Source: Luzula sylvatica (lineage: Eukaryota; Streptophyta; Magnoliopsida; Poales; Juncaceae). From it: DNA of 64,000 nt. Shown here one piece after another: positions 35,745 to 48,103 of the stretch. The stretch spans positions 12,796,393 through 12,860,392 of the forward strand of contig OX326960.1 in assembly GCA_946800325.1 (NCBI GenBank), read 5' to 3'. Position numbers and translations under genes: made by a program. Position 1 is the stretch's first letter. Each line of letters starts with the position of its first letter. The notes under the pieces were generated by a model. That model was not told the origin of the DNA, ran no database searches, and saw only the letters and a list, made by a program, of their open reading frames with translations.

Positions 35745-36333
35745 AACTAACTAACTAAACAACTAACTAACTAGCTAAACTAACTAACTAACTACTAGCT
35801 AACTAACTAATTGACTAACTAATTTACTAACTATCTAACTAACTAACGAACGAACTAACTACCTTCTTACATACATATTTACTACTAACGAACTAACTTC
35901 TTACATACATATTTACTAACTAACTAACTAACGAACTAACTAACTAACCAACTAACTAACTAACTAACTACTAGATAACTAACTAAATAACTAACTAATT
36001 AATTAACTAATTAACTAACAAACTATCTTTCTAGATACTTATTAACTAACTAACTAACTAATTAACTAACTAACTGATTAACTAACTACATACCTTCTTA
36101 CATAACCGCTAACTAACTAATTAACTAACTGACTAACTAACTAACTAACTACTAGTAAACTAACTAACTAAATAAATAACTAACTGATTAACTAACTAAC
36201 TAACTAACTAACTACCAGATAACTAACTCACTTATTAACTAACTAATTAATTAACAAACTATCTAACTAACTAACTAACTACGTTTTTACATACATATTA
36301 GCTACTAACTAACTAACTAACTCACTAATTAAT
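35745..36333 (-). repeat. Flipped (CTAA)n tract B2
   Basis: The counterpart of A2, nearly the same length (589 bp each), opens at GTTAAC (centre 35,744/35,745) and returns at AATTAATTAGTT near 36,333. The block CATACCTTCTTACATAACCG (36,089) is shared with A2 and absent from A1 and B1. Confidence 0.95.
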
Positions 36334-37799
36334 TAGTTAGGTAGTTAGTTAGTTTGAGAGTTAGTTAATTAGTTAGTTAGTTATTAGTTAGTTAGTTGGT
36401 ACGTAGGATGGTAGTTAGTTAGTCGGTTAGTTAGTCAATTAGTTAGTTAGTTAGTTAATAGGTATATAGGAAGACAGTAGGTTAGTTAGTTAGTTAGATA
36501 GATACTAGTTAATAGGTATGTAGGAAGACAATTAGTTAGCTAGTTAGTTAGTTAATTAGTTAGTTAGTTAGATACTAGTTAAATAGTTAGTTAGTAAGTT
36601 AGTTAGTCAGTTAGTGAGTTTGTAGGAAGGTAGTTAGTTAATTAGTTAGTTATGTCGTTAGCTATTTAGTTAGTTTATAGGTATGTATGAAGATAGTTAG
36701 TTAGTTAGTTAATTAGTTCATTATTTAGTCAGTTGGTTAGTTAGTTAGCTAGTAGTTAGTTAGTTAGTTAGTTAGTTAGTTGACTAGTTAGTTAGTTAGT
36801 TAGCTAGCTAATAGTTAGTTTGTAAGTTAGTTAGTTAGTTAGTTAGTTAGTTAATATGTATGTAGGAAGGTAGTTAGTTAAGCTAGTTAGTTAGTCAGTT
36901 ATCTAGTAGTTAGTTAGTTAGTAAGTAAGTAAGTTAGTTAGTTAGTTAGTTATCTAGTAGTTAGTTAGTTAGTCAGTTGGTTAGTTTGTTAACTAGTTAG
37001 TTATTTAATTAGTAAGTTTTTTAGTTCTGTAATAGTTAGTTAGTTAGCTAGTTAATTAGTTATTCAGTTAGTTAGTAAGTTAGCTAGTTAGTTAGTGGGA
37101 AGGTAGTTAGTTAGTTAATTATATAGTTAATATGTATGTAGGAAGATGGTTATTTAGTTAGTTAGTTGGTTTGTTAATTAGTTAGTTAGTTGGTTAGTTA
37201 GTTATTTAGTTATTTAGTTAGTTAGTCAGTTAGTTTGTTTGTTAGTTAGTTTGTTAGAAAGGTAGTTAGTTAGTTAGTTAGTTAATAGGTATGTATGAAG
37301 GTAGTTAGTTAGTAAGTTAGATAGTTAACTAGTTTGTTAGTTAGCTTGTGGTTTGTTAGTTAGTTAGTTAACTAGTTAGTTATTTAGTTAGTTAGTTAGT
37401 TAGCTAGTTAACTAGTAGTTAGTTAGTTAATTAGTTAATTAATTAGTTAGTTAATTAGTTAATTAATTAGTTAGTTAATTAGTTAGTCAGTAAGTTAGTT
37501 AGTTAGTGGGTATGTACGAAGGTAGCTAGTTAGTTAGTTAATTTGTTAGCTACTTAGTTAATCAGTTAGTTAGTTAGTCAGTTAGTTAGTTAATTAGTTT
37601 GTTATTTATTTATTTAGCTAGTTACTTAAATGGCTAGTAGTTATTTAGATAGTTATTTATTTATTTAGTTTGTAACTTAGTTAGTGGGTATGTAGGAAGG
37701 TTGTTGGTAAGTTAGTTAGTTAGTTAATATGTATGTAGGAAGATAGATAGTTTGTTAATTAGTTAGTTATTTAGTTAGTTATCTAGTAGTTAGTTAGTA

Positions 37800-37848
<49 letters not shown>

Positions 37849-37859
37849 ATTATCTAGTG

Positions 37860-37896
<37 letters not shown>

Positions 37897-38513
37897 ATAG
37901 TTAGTTAATTAGTTAGTTAGTTCGTTAATTAGTTAATCAGTTAGTTATTTAGTTAGTTAGTTAGTTAGTTAGTTAGCTGGTAGTTAGTTAGTTACTTAGC
38001 TAGTAGTTAGTTAGTTAGTCAATATGTATGTATCAAGGTAGTTAGTCAGTTAGTTAAATAGTTAGTTAATTAGTTAGTTAGTTAATTAGTTAGTTAGTTA
38101 GTTAGTCGGTTAATTAGTTAGTTATCTTGTAGTTAGTTAGTTAGTTAGGTCATCAGTTAGTTATTTGTTTAGTTAGTTAGTTAGTTAGCTAGTAGTTAGC
38201 TAGTTAGTGATTTAGTTAGTTAGTTTGTTAGATAGTTGGTGGGTATGTAGGAAGGTAGTCAGTTAGTTAATTAGTAAATTAATAGGTATTTAAGAAGATA
38301 GTTAGTTAGTAAATTAGTTCGTTATTATGTTAGTTATCTAGTAATTAGTTAGTTATTTTGTCAGCAAGCTAGCAGTTAGTTAGATGTTTAGTTTGTTAGT
38401 TAGTTCATTATCTAGTAGTTAGTTAGTTAGTTATTTAGTTAGTTAACTAGTTAGTTATTTAGTTAGTTAGTTTGTTAGTTATCTAGTGGTTAGTTAGTTA
38501 TTTTAGTAGTTAG

Positions 38514-38550
<37 letters not shown>

Positions 38551-39183
38551 GGGTATGTAGGAAGGTAGGTAAGTTAGTTAGTTATTATGTATGTAGGAAT
38601 ATAGTTATTTAGTTATTTAGTTAATTTGTTAATTAGTTAATTAGTTAGTCACTTAGTTATTTAGTTATTTAGTTAGGTAGTTAGTTTGTTTGTTAGTTTG
38701 CTAGTTAGAAAGGTTGTTAGTTAGTTAGTTAGTTAATAGGTATGTATGAAGGTAGTTAGTTAGTAAGTTAGTTAGTTAATTAGTTAGTTAGTTAATTAGT
38801 TAGTTATTTAGTTAGTTAGTTAGTTAGTAAGTTAACTAGTAGTTACTTAGTTAGTTAGTTAATTAATTAGTTAGTTAATTTGTTAGTTAATTTGTTAGTT
38901 AGTTCGTTAACTAGTTAGTTAGTTAGTTAATTAGTTAGTTATTTATTTTGTTAGTTAGTAAGTTGAATAGCTAGTAGTTATTTAGTTAGTTATTTATTTA
39001 TTTAGTTAGTTACTTAGTGAGTGGGTATGTTGGATGGTAGTTAGTAAGTTAGTTAGTTAGTTAGTTAGTTAGTTAATATGTATGTAGGAAGATAATTAGT
39101 TAGTTAAATAGTTACTTATTTTGTTAGTTATCTCGTAGTTAGTTAGTTAGTTAGTTAGTTATTTATTCAGTTAGCTAGTAGTC

Positions 39184-39230
<47 letters not shown>

Positions 39231-39820
39231 CAATATGTAGGTAAGAAGGTAGTTAGTTAGTTAGTTAATTAGTTAGTTAAATAGTAAGTAAGTAAGTTAG
39301 TTAGTTAGTTAGTTATCAAGTAGTTGGTTAGTTAGTTTGTTAGGTAGTTAAATAGTCAGTAAGTTAGTTAGTTAGTTAGTTAAATAGTAAGTAAGTTAGT
39401 TATATAGTTAGTTAGTTATCAAGTAGTTGGTTAGTTAGTTAGTTAGTTAGTTAGTTAATATGTATGTAGGAAGGTAGTTAGTTAGCTAGTTAGTTAGTCA
39501 GTTATCTAGTAGTTAGTTAGTTAGTTAGTGAGTAAGTTAGTTAGTTAGTTAGTTAGTTATCTAGTAGTTTGTTAGTGAGTGAGTTGGTTAGTTTGTTAAC
39601 TAGTTAGTTATTTAATTAGTAAGTTTTTTAGTTCTCTAGTAGTTAGTTAGTTAGCTAGTTAGTTAGTTATTCAGTTAGTTAGTAAGTTAGTTAGTTAGTT
39701 AGTGGGAAGGTAGTTAGTTAGTTAATTATATAGTTAATATGTATGTAGGAAGATGGTTATTTAGTTAGTTAGTTGGTTTGTTAATTAGTTAGTTAGTTGG
39801 TTAGTTAGTTATTTAGTTAT

Positions 39821-39851
<31 letters not shown>

Positions 39852-40089
39852 GTTAGTTAGTTCGTTAACTAGTTAGTTAGTTAGTTAATTAGTTAGTTAT
39901 TTATTTTGTTAGTTAGTAAGTTGAATAGCTAGTAGTTATTTAGTTAGTTATTTATTTATTTAGTTAGTTACTTAGTTAGTGGGTATGTTGGATGGTAGTT
40001 AGTAAGTTAGTTAGTTAGTTAGTTAGTTAATATATATGTAGGAAGATAGTTAGTTAGTTAAATAGTTAGTTATTTTGTTAGTTATCTAG

Positions 40090-40123
<34 letters not shown>

Positions 40124-40155
40124 TTCAGTTAGCTAGTAGTTAGTTAGTTAGAAAT

Positions 40156-40192
<37 letters not shown>

Positions 40193-41143
40193 CAATATGT
40201 ATGTAAGAAGGTAGTTAGTTAGTTAGTTAAATAGTAAGTAAGTAAGTAAGTTAGTTAGTTAGTTAGTTAGTTATCAAGTAGTTGGTTAGTTAGTTTGTTA
40301 GGTAGTTAAATAGTTAGTAAGTTAGTTAGTTAGTTAGTTAAATAGTGAGTAAGTTAGTTATATAGTTAGTTAGTTATCAACTAGTTGGTTAGTTAGTTAG
40401 TTAGTTAGTCAACTAGTTAGTTATTTTGTTAGTTAGTCAGTTAGCTAGTAGTTAGCTAGTAATTTCTTAAGTTAGGTAGTTAGTTAGTGGGTATGCAGGA
40501 AGGTAGTTAGTTAGTTAGTTAGTTAATAAGTATGTAGGAAGATAGTTAGTTAGTTAATTAGTTAGTTATTTTGGTAGATATCTAGTAGTTAGTTACATAG
40601 TTAGTCAGTTAGTTAGTTATTTAGTTATTTATCTAGTAGTTAGTTAATTAGTTAGTTTTCGAGTATTTAGTTAGTTAGTTAGTCAGTTAGTTAGTCATTT
40701 AGTTATTTATCTAGTAGTTAGTTAATTAGTTAGTTAGTTAGTTTGTTAGTTAGTTAATTAATTAGTTGGTTAGTTAGTTAGTTAGTTAGTTAGTTATGTA
40801 TGTTACAAGGCAGATAGTTAGTTAGTTAGTTAGTTTATTAGTTAGTTAATTAGTTAGTTAGTTATCAGTTAGTTTGTCGGTATGTAGGATGGTAGTTAGT
40901 TAGTTGGTTAGTTAGTCGGTATGTAGGAAGGTAGTTAGTTAATTAGTTAGTCAGGTAGTTAGCTAATTAGTTAGTTTATAGGTATGTATGAAGGTAGGTA
41001 GTTAGTTAGTTAGTTAATTAGTTCGTTATTTACTCAGTTAGTTAGTTAGCAAGTAGTTAGTTAGTTAGTTAATCAGTTAGCTAGTAGTTACTTAGTAAGT
41101 TGGTTGGCTAGTTAGTTAGTTAGCTAGTTACCTAGCTAGCTAG

Positions 41144-41185
<42 letters not shown>

Positions 41186-41858
41186 ATAGGTATGTAGGAA
41201 GGTAGTTAGTTAGTTGGCAAGTTAGTTTGTTAGTTAGCTTGTAGTTAGTAAGTTAGTTAGTAAGTTAGTTAGTTAGTTAGTTAGTGGGTATGTAGGAAAG
41301 GTAGCTAGTAAGTTACTCTGTTACTTAGATAACTAGTTAGTTAGTTAGTAAGATAGTAGCTTGTTAGTTAGTTAGTTAGTTAATTAGACAGTTTGTTAAT
41401 TAGTTAGTTAGTTAGTGGGTATGTGGGAAGGTAGATAGTTAGTGGGTATGTAGGAAGGTAGTGGGTGTGTAAGTTAGCTAGTTAATTAGTTAGTATGTTC
41501 GTTAGTAAGTGGGTGTGTAGGAAGGTAGCTAGTTAGTTAGTTAGTTAGTTAATTTGTTAATTAGTTAGTTAGCTAGTAGTAAGTTCGTTAGTTAGTTAAT
41601 TAGTTAGTTAGTGAGTTAATCAGTTAGTTAGTTAGTCAGTTAGTTAATATGTATGTAAAAAGGTTGTTAGTTAGTTTGCCAGATAGTTAATTTGTTAGTT
41701 AGTTAATTACTTAGTTAATTAGTTAGTTAATCGGTAGATAGGAAGACGGTTAGTTAGTTATATAGTTAGATAGATACTAGTTAATAGGTATGTAGGAAGA
41801 CAATTAGTTAGTTAGTTAGTTAGTTAGTTAATTAGTTACTTAGTTAGATACTAGTTAA

Positions 41859-41891
<33 letters not shown>

Positions 41892-42310
41892 GTCTTTTTC
41901 GGAAGGTAGTTAGTTAATTAGTTAGTTAGGTAGTTAGCTATTTAGTTAGTTTATATGTATGTACGAAGGTAGTTAGTTAGTTAGTTTGTTAATTAGTTCG
42001 TTATTTAGTCAGTTAGTTAGTTAGTTAGCTAACTGTTAGTTAGTTAGTTAGTTAGTTAGCTAGTAGTTAGTGCGTTAGTTAGTTGGCTGGTTAGTTAGTT
42101 AGTTAGCTAGCTAGCGAGTAGTTAGTTTGTTAGTTAGTCAGTTAGTTAGTTAATAGGTATGTGGGAAGTTTGTTAGCTAGTTAGTTAATTAGTTAGTTAG
42201 TAGTTAGTTAGTTAATTAGATAGCTAGTTAATTAGTTAGTTAGTTAGTTAGTTTGTTAATCAGGTAGTTATTTTGTTAGTTACTTAGTTAATTAGCTAGT
42301 AGTCAGTTAG

Positions 42311-42844
42311 TTAATTAATCAATATGTATGTATCAAGGTAGTTAATTAGTTAGTTAGATAGTTAGTTAATTAGTTAGTTAGTTAGGTCATCAGTTAGTTA
42401 GTTCGTTATCTAGTAGTTAGTTAGTTAGTTAGGTCATCCGTTGGTTATTTAGTTAGTTAGATAGTTAGTTAGTTAGCTTGTAGTTAGCTGGTTAGTTATT
42501 TATTTAGTTAGTTGGTGGGTATGTAGGAAGGTAGGTAGTTAGTTAGTTAGTTAGTTAATAGGTATTTAAGAAGATAGTTAGATAGTAAATCAGTTAGTTA
42601 TTATGTTAGTTATATAGTAATTAGTTGGTTAGTTATTTTGTCAACTAGCTAGTAGTTAGTTAGTTATTTAGTTAGTTTGTTAGTTATCTAGTAGTTAGTT
42701 AGTTAGTTATGTAGTTAGTTATTTAGTTAGTTAGTTTGTTAGTCATCTAGAAGTTAGTTAGTTAGCTAGTTAGTTATTTAGTTAGATAGTTAGTTAGTTA
42801 GTGGGAAGGTAGTTAGTTAGTTAGTTAGTAGGTATGTAGGAAGG

Positions 42845-42882
<38 letters not shown>

Positions 42883-43246
42883 ATAGGTATGTAGGAAGAT
42901 AGTTATTTAGTTAGTTAGTTTTTTAATTAGTTAATTTGTTAGTTTGTTAGTTATAATTAGTAAGTTTTTTAGTTAGGTAGTAGTGAGTTAGTGAGTTAGT
43001 TCATTAGTTAGTTAGATAATTAGTTAATTAGTTAGTTAGTAAGTTAGTTAGTAAGTGGGTATGTACGAAGGTAACTAGTTAGTTAGTTAATTTTTTAATT
43101 AGTTAGTTAATTAGTTAGTAAGTTAGTTAAGTAGTTAGATATTTATTTAGTCAGTTAGTTAAATAGCTAGTAGTTATTTAGTTAGTTAGTTATTTATTTA
43201 TTTAGTAGGTTACTTAGTTAGTGGGTATCTAGGAAGGTAGTTAGTA

Positions 43247-43283
<37 letters not shown>

Positions 43284-44542
43284 ATTAATATGTATGTAGG
43301 AAGATAGTTAGTTAGTTAATTAGTTAGTTATCTAGTAGTTAGTTAGTTACTTATTCAGTTAGCTAGTAGTTAGTTAGTTAGTAAGTTAGTTAGTTAATTA
43401 GGTAGTTAGTTAGTTAGTTAATTAGCTAGTAGTAAGTTAGTTAGTTAGTTAGTATGTAAGAAGGTTGTTAGTTAGTCAGTTAGTTAGATAGTTAGTTAAT
43501 TAGTTAGTTAGTAAGCTAGTTAGTTAGTTAATCGGTTAGTTATTTAGTTAGTTAGCTAGTAGTTGGTTATTTAGTTAGTTAGTTGATCAATATGTATGTA
43601 TCAAGGTAGTTAGTTAGTTAGTTAGATAGTTAGTTAATTAGTTAGTTTGCGAATTAGTTAGTTAGTTAGTTATCTAGTTAGGTCATCAGTTAGTTATTTA
43701 GTTAGTTAATTAGTTAGTTAGCTAGTAGTTCGTTGGTTAGTTATTTATTTATTTAGTTAGTTAGTTGGTGGGTATGTGGGAATGCAGTTAGTTAGTTAGT
43801 TATTTAGTTAATTGGTATTTAAGAAGATAGTTAGTTAGTAAATTAGTTAGTTATGATGTTTGTTATCTATTAATTAGTTAGTTAGTTATTTTTGTCAGTT
43901 AGCCAGTAGTTAGTTAATTTGTTATCTATTAATTAGTAAGTTAGTGGGTATGTACGAAGGTAGCTAGTTAGTTAGTTAATTTGTTAGTTAATTGGTTAAT
44001 TAGTAAGTTTGTTAGTTAATTAGTTAGTTAATTATTTAGTTAGTAAAATAACTAGTACTTATTTAGTTATTTAGTTATTTACTTGGTTAGTGGGTATGTA
44101 GGAAGATAGTTAGTTAGTTAATTAGTTTGTTATTTAGTTAGTTATCTAGTAGTTAGTTAGTTAATTAGTTAGTTAGTTAATTAGTTAGTTAGTGAATTAG
44201 TTAGTTAGTTAGTAAGTCAGTCAATTAGTTAGTTATCTAGTAGTTAGTTAGTTAGTTAGGTCATTAGTTAGTTATTTAGGTAGTTAGTTAGTTAATTAGT
44301 TAGTTTGCTAGTAGTTAGCTGGTTAGTTATTTATTTAGTTAGTTAGTTAGTTAGTTGGAGGGTATGTGGGTATGTAGTTAGTTAGTTAGTTAGTTAATAG
44401 GTATTTAAGAAGATAGTTAGTTAGTAAATTAGTTAGTCATTATGTTATATATCTATTAATTAGTTAGTTAGTTATTTTGTCAGCTAGCTAGTAGTTAGTT
44501 AGTTAGTTAGTTATTTAGTTAGTTAGTTAGTTAGTTATCTAG

Positions 44543-44576
<34 letters not shown>

Positions 44577-45392
44577 ACTAGTTAGTTATTTAGTTAGTTA
44601 GTTTGTTAGTTATCTAGTAGTTAGTTAGTTAGCTAGTTAGGTATTTAGTTAGATAGATAGTTAGTTAGTTAGTTAGCGGTAAGGTAGTTAGTTAGTTAGT
44701 TAATGGGTATGTAGGAAGGTAGTTAGTTAGTTAGTTAGTTAGTTAGTTAATATGTATGTAGGAAGATAGTTATTTAGTTAGTTTGTTAATTAGTTAATTT
44801 GCTAGTTAGTTTGTTAGTTAGTTAATTGGTATGTACGAAGGTAGTTAGTTAGTAAGTTAGTTAGTTAACTAGTTAGTTGGTTAGCTAGTAGTTTGTTAGT
44901 TTGTTAGTTAATTAGTTAGTTAGTTAGTTAGGTAGTTAGGTACTTAGTTACTTAACTAGTAGTTAGTTAGATAATTAGTTGGTTAATTAGTTAATTAGTA
45001 AGTTAGTTAGTTAGTGAGTATGAACGAAGGAAGCTAGTTAGTTAGTTAGTTAGTCAGTTAGTTAATTAGATAGTTATTAATTTAGTTAGTTAGTTAGTTT
45101 AATAGCTAGTAATTATTTAGTTAGTTGTTTATTTATTTATTTAGTTAGTTAGTTAATATGTATGTAGGAAGATAATTAGTTAGTTAATTAGTTAGTTATC
45201 TAGTAGTTAGTTAGTTAGTTTGTTAGTCAGGTATTTATTTAGTTAGCTAGTTGTTAGTTAGTTATTTAGTTAGTTAGTTAGCAAGTTAGTTAGTTAGTCA
45301 GTTAGTTAGTTAATTAGTTAGTTAGTTGGTTAGTTAGTCAATATGTATGTACGAAGGTAGTTAGTTAGTTAGTTAGTTAGTTAATTAGCTAG

Positions 45393-45428
<36 letters not shown>

Positions 45429-46106
45429 ATGTAAGAAGGTTGTTTGTTAGTTAGTTAGTTAGATAGTTAGTTAATTAGTAAGTTAGTTAGTCAGTTAGTC
45501 AATCAGTTAGTTATTTAGTTATTTACTTAGTTAGTTAGCTTTAGTTAGGTAGTTAGTTAGTGAGTTAGTTAATCAATATGTATGTATCAAGGTAGTTAGT
45601 TAGTTAGTTAGATAGTTAGTTAATTAGTTAGTTAATTAGTTAGTTAGTCAGTTAGTCAGTTAGTTAGTTAGTTAGTTATCTAGTAGTTAGTAAGTTAGTA
45701 AGGTCATCAATTAGTTATTTATATAGTAAGTTAGTTAGTTAGTTAGTTAGCTTGTAGTTAGCTGGTTTGTCATTTTTTTAGTTAGTCAGTTAGTTAGTTG
45801 GTGGGTATGTAGGAAGCTGGTAGTTAGTTAGTTAGTTAGTTAATAGGTATTTAAGAAGATAGTTAGTTAGAAAATTAGTTAGTTTTAATGTTAGTTGTCT
45901 AGTAATTAGTTAGTTAGTTATTTTGTTAGCTAGCTAGTAGTTAGTCAGTTAGTTAGTTAGTAGTTAGTTAGTTAGTTATTTAGTTAACTATTTAGTTATT
46001 TAGTTAGTTAGTTTGTTAGTTATCTAGTAGTTAGTTAGTTAGCTAGTTAGTTATTTCGTTAGTTAGATAGTTAGTTAGTTAGTTAGTTAGTGGGTATGTA
46101 GGAAGG

Positions 46107-46158
<52 letters not shown>

Positions 46159-46499
46159 AGTTAGTTAGTTAGTTGGTTAGTTAGTTTGTTAGTAGTTAGT
46201 TAATTAGTTAGTTAGTTAGTTAGTTAATTAGTTAGTTAGTTAGTTAGTTTATATATATGTAAGGAGGTAGTTGGTTAGTTAGTTTGTTAGGTAATTAGTT
46301 CGTTTTTTAGTTAGTTAGTTTGTTAGTTACCTAGTAGTTAGTTAGTTAGATCGTTAGTTAATTAGTTAGTTAGTTAGCTAGCTAGTTAGATAGTTAGTTA
46401 GTTAGTTAGTTAGTTAGCTAGTACTTTGTTTGTTAACTAGTTAGTTATTTAGTTAATTAGTTAGTCAGTCAGCTAGTAGTTAGTCAGTTAACTAGTTTT
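42311..46499 (+). repeat. Forward array block VI
   Basis: Downstream of copy B the array continues with the same ordered landmarks as block II. TCATCAG-type words are at 42,388, 42,434 (TCATCCG), 43,683, 44,261 (TCATTAG) and 45,714. Full units are again near 1.25-1.45 kb, with one short unit of 578 bp. The last 400 bp before the minisatellite contain TATATATGTAAGGAGG and less regular spacing. No gene is visible. Confidence 0.85.
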
Positions 46500-47039
46500 C
46501 CGGCTATTTGCCATTTCTCGCTGCCAATAAAGATAGTTTTAGTGTCTTTTATTATTTTTCGCTGCCAAAAAATATGTAGCTTTATTGCCATTTATGGTTA
46601 TTTGCAACCAAAAGATGTAGTTTTAGTGCCGTTTACATTTTTTGGTCAAGATGGAGCATTAGTGCCACTAGCAACTTCTAGCTGCCGAAAGATATATTTT
46701 TAGTGTACTTCATCAATTTTTGCTACCAAATTTTTTTGTTTTAGTGTCATTTATATTTATTCGCGGCCAAAAGATGTAGTTTTAGCATCATTTATTATTG
46801 TTCTCTGCTGCTAAAAGGTGCATTTCAAGTGCGGTTTAGTGCCATTTATTATTATTCCCTGCCAAAAGTTGTACATTTAGTGCCTTTTAAAACTACTCGA
46901 TGCCGAAAGATGTAGTTTCGGTGTCGTTTGTAATTTTTGTGGTCAAAAGATGGAGTTTTACTGACATTTGCAGTTTCTCGCTGCCAAATAATATAGTTTT
47001 ATTATCTTTTATTATTTTTGCTGCCAAAAGATGTAATTT
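46500..47039 (+). repeat. 41-bp minisatellite, about 13 diverged units
   Basis: The array is broken by a different tandem repeat. Units begin with AGTGCCATTTATTATTTTTC, continue with GCTGCCAAAAGATGTAG and end in TTTT. Unit starts are visible at 46,500, 46,541, 46,584, 46,625, 46,661, 46,702, 46,743, 46,784, 46,838, 46,879, 46,920, 46,960 and 47,001. Most spacings are 40-43, with one short unit of 36 and a 10-base partial unit (46,828-46,837). Units differ at many positions, so the repeat is old or little homogenised. It has ordinary base composition with C on both strands and no open frame. Units end in TTTTAGTG or TTTAGT, and the last unit merges into the array through TTTAGTCAG, a possible microhomology junction. 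Confidence 0.93.
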
Positions 47040-47164
47040 AGTCAGTTAGCTCGTAGTCAGTTAGTTATTTAGTTAGTTATTTAGTTAGTTAATTAGTTAG
47101 TCAGTTAGTTAGTTAGATAGTTAGTTAGTTAGTTAGCTAGTTAGTTAGTTAGTTAGTTATCTAG

Positions 47165-47198
<34 letters not shown>

Positions 47199-48040
47199 AC
47201 TAGTTAGTTATTTAGTGAGTTAGTTAGTTAGTTAGTTATCTAGTACTTAGTTAGTTTGTTAACTAATTAGTTAGTTAGTTAGTCAGTTAGTTAGTGGGTT
47301 TGTACGAAGGTAGTTAATTACTTGGTTAGTTAGGTAGTTAGTTAGTTAGTTAGTTAATAGGTATGTATGAAGGTAGTTAGTAAGTTAGTTTGCTAATTAG
47401 TTATTTTGTTAGTTAGCTAGTAGTTAATTAGTTAGTTAGTTAGTTAGTTAGTTAATTAGTTAGTTATTTATTTAGGTAGTTAGTTAATTAGTTAGCTAGT
47501 AGTTAGTTAGTAATTTAGTTAATTAATTAGTTAGTTAGTTAATTAGTTAGTTAGTTAGTTAGTATGTTCTTTAGTTAGTGGGTATGTAGAAAGGTAGCTA
47601 TTTAGTTAGTTATTTAGTTAATTAGTTAGTTACCTAGTAGTTAATTACTTAGTCCGATAGTTGGTTAATTAGTTATTTAATATGTATGTTGGAAGAAAAT
47701 TAGTTAATTAGTTAGCTATTTAGTTAGTTATATAGTAGTTAGTCAGTTAGTTAGTTATATAGTTATTTAGTTAGTTGGTTACTTAGGTAGTTTGTTATCT
47801 AGTAATTGTTTAGTCATATAGTTAGTTAATTAGTTAGTTATTTAGTCAGTTTGTTTGCTAGTTAGTTAGTTAGTTAGCTAGCTAGTAGTTAGTTAGTTAG
47901 TAGTTTGTTAATAGGTACGTAGGAAGGAAGGTATGTAGTTAATTAGTTAGTTAGTTAATTAATTAATTATTAGTTAGTTTGTTAGTTTGTGGGTATGTAG
48001 GAAAGGTAGCAAGTTAGTTACTTAGTTAACTAGTTAGTTT
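47040..48040 (+). repeat. Forward array block VII
   Basis: This is TTAG repeat between the minisatellite and the structured insert. Landmarks such as GGGTTTGTACGAAGG (47,288) and ATAGGTATGTATGAAGG tie it to the units at 49.8 and 51.8 kb rather than to the 1.4-kb units upstream. No gene is visible. Confidence 0.85.
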
Positions 48041-48103
48041 TCGAGTCCCATTGGCACCAATGGATGGAGGACCACCGAGCCTTCTCCATTTACTCGTTTT
48101 TTT
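48041..48103 (+). other. Structured 63-bp insert, possible retroposon tail
   Basis: This is a unique, base-balanced insert in the array. It holds three nested or adjacent inverted repeats: CGAGT (48,042-48,046) with ACTCG (48,092-48,096); CCATTGG (48,048-48,054) with CCAATGG (48,057-48,063) around a 2-base loop; and ATGGAGGA (48,064-48,071) with TTCTCCAT (48,082-48,089), the last stem including one G-T pair. As RNA it could form a three-way junction followed by T7 (48,097-48,103). The stretch GAGCCTTCTCCATTTACTC resembles the minus-strand tail of the SINE, GAGCCCTCTCCAAATTTACT plus C. It may therefore be a 5'-truncated relative of that retroposon inserted on the + strand, or a separate small Pol III-like unit. 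No clear target-site duplication is seen. Confidence 0.5.

Larger units (their letters stand above)
28670..42310 (+). repeat. Segmental duplication, copy B (about 13.6 kb)
   Basis: Copy B follows copy A anchor by anchor (see copy A for the paired positions), from GCAAGAAGGTCG at 28,684 to CAGTTAGTTAATTA at about 42,305. Compared with A it lacks roughly 600 bp between the anchors at 12,121 and 13,295, a further 600 bp between 13,295 and 16,631, and about 220 bp of the first flipped tract. It has small gains elsewhere. The lower-order duplications (63 bp, 0.9 kb) and the pair of flipped tracts are shared, so they existed in the ancestor. Confidence 0.92.

Noticed and set aside
16860..36333. Flipped tracts as terminal inverted repeats of a DNA transposon
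   Set aside because: The tracts are internal array in reverse orientation and contain no transposase frame, no target-site duplication and no defined element between paired ends.
46500..47039. CRISPR array or bacterial repeat
   Set aside because: The 41-bp units abut with no spacers and diverge along their whole length. The context is a eukaryotic satellite with a Pol III SINE nearby.
48041..48103. Hammerhead or other known self-cleaving ribozyme
   Set aside because: A three-way junction is possible, but the hammerhead core words (CUGAUGA and GAAA) are absent and no other ribozyme core was recognised.
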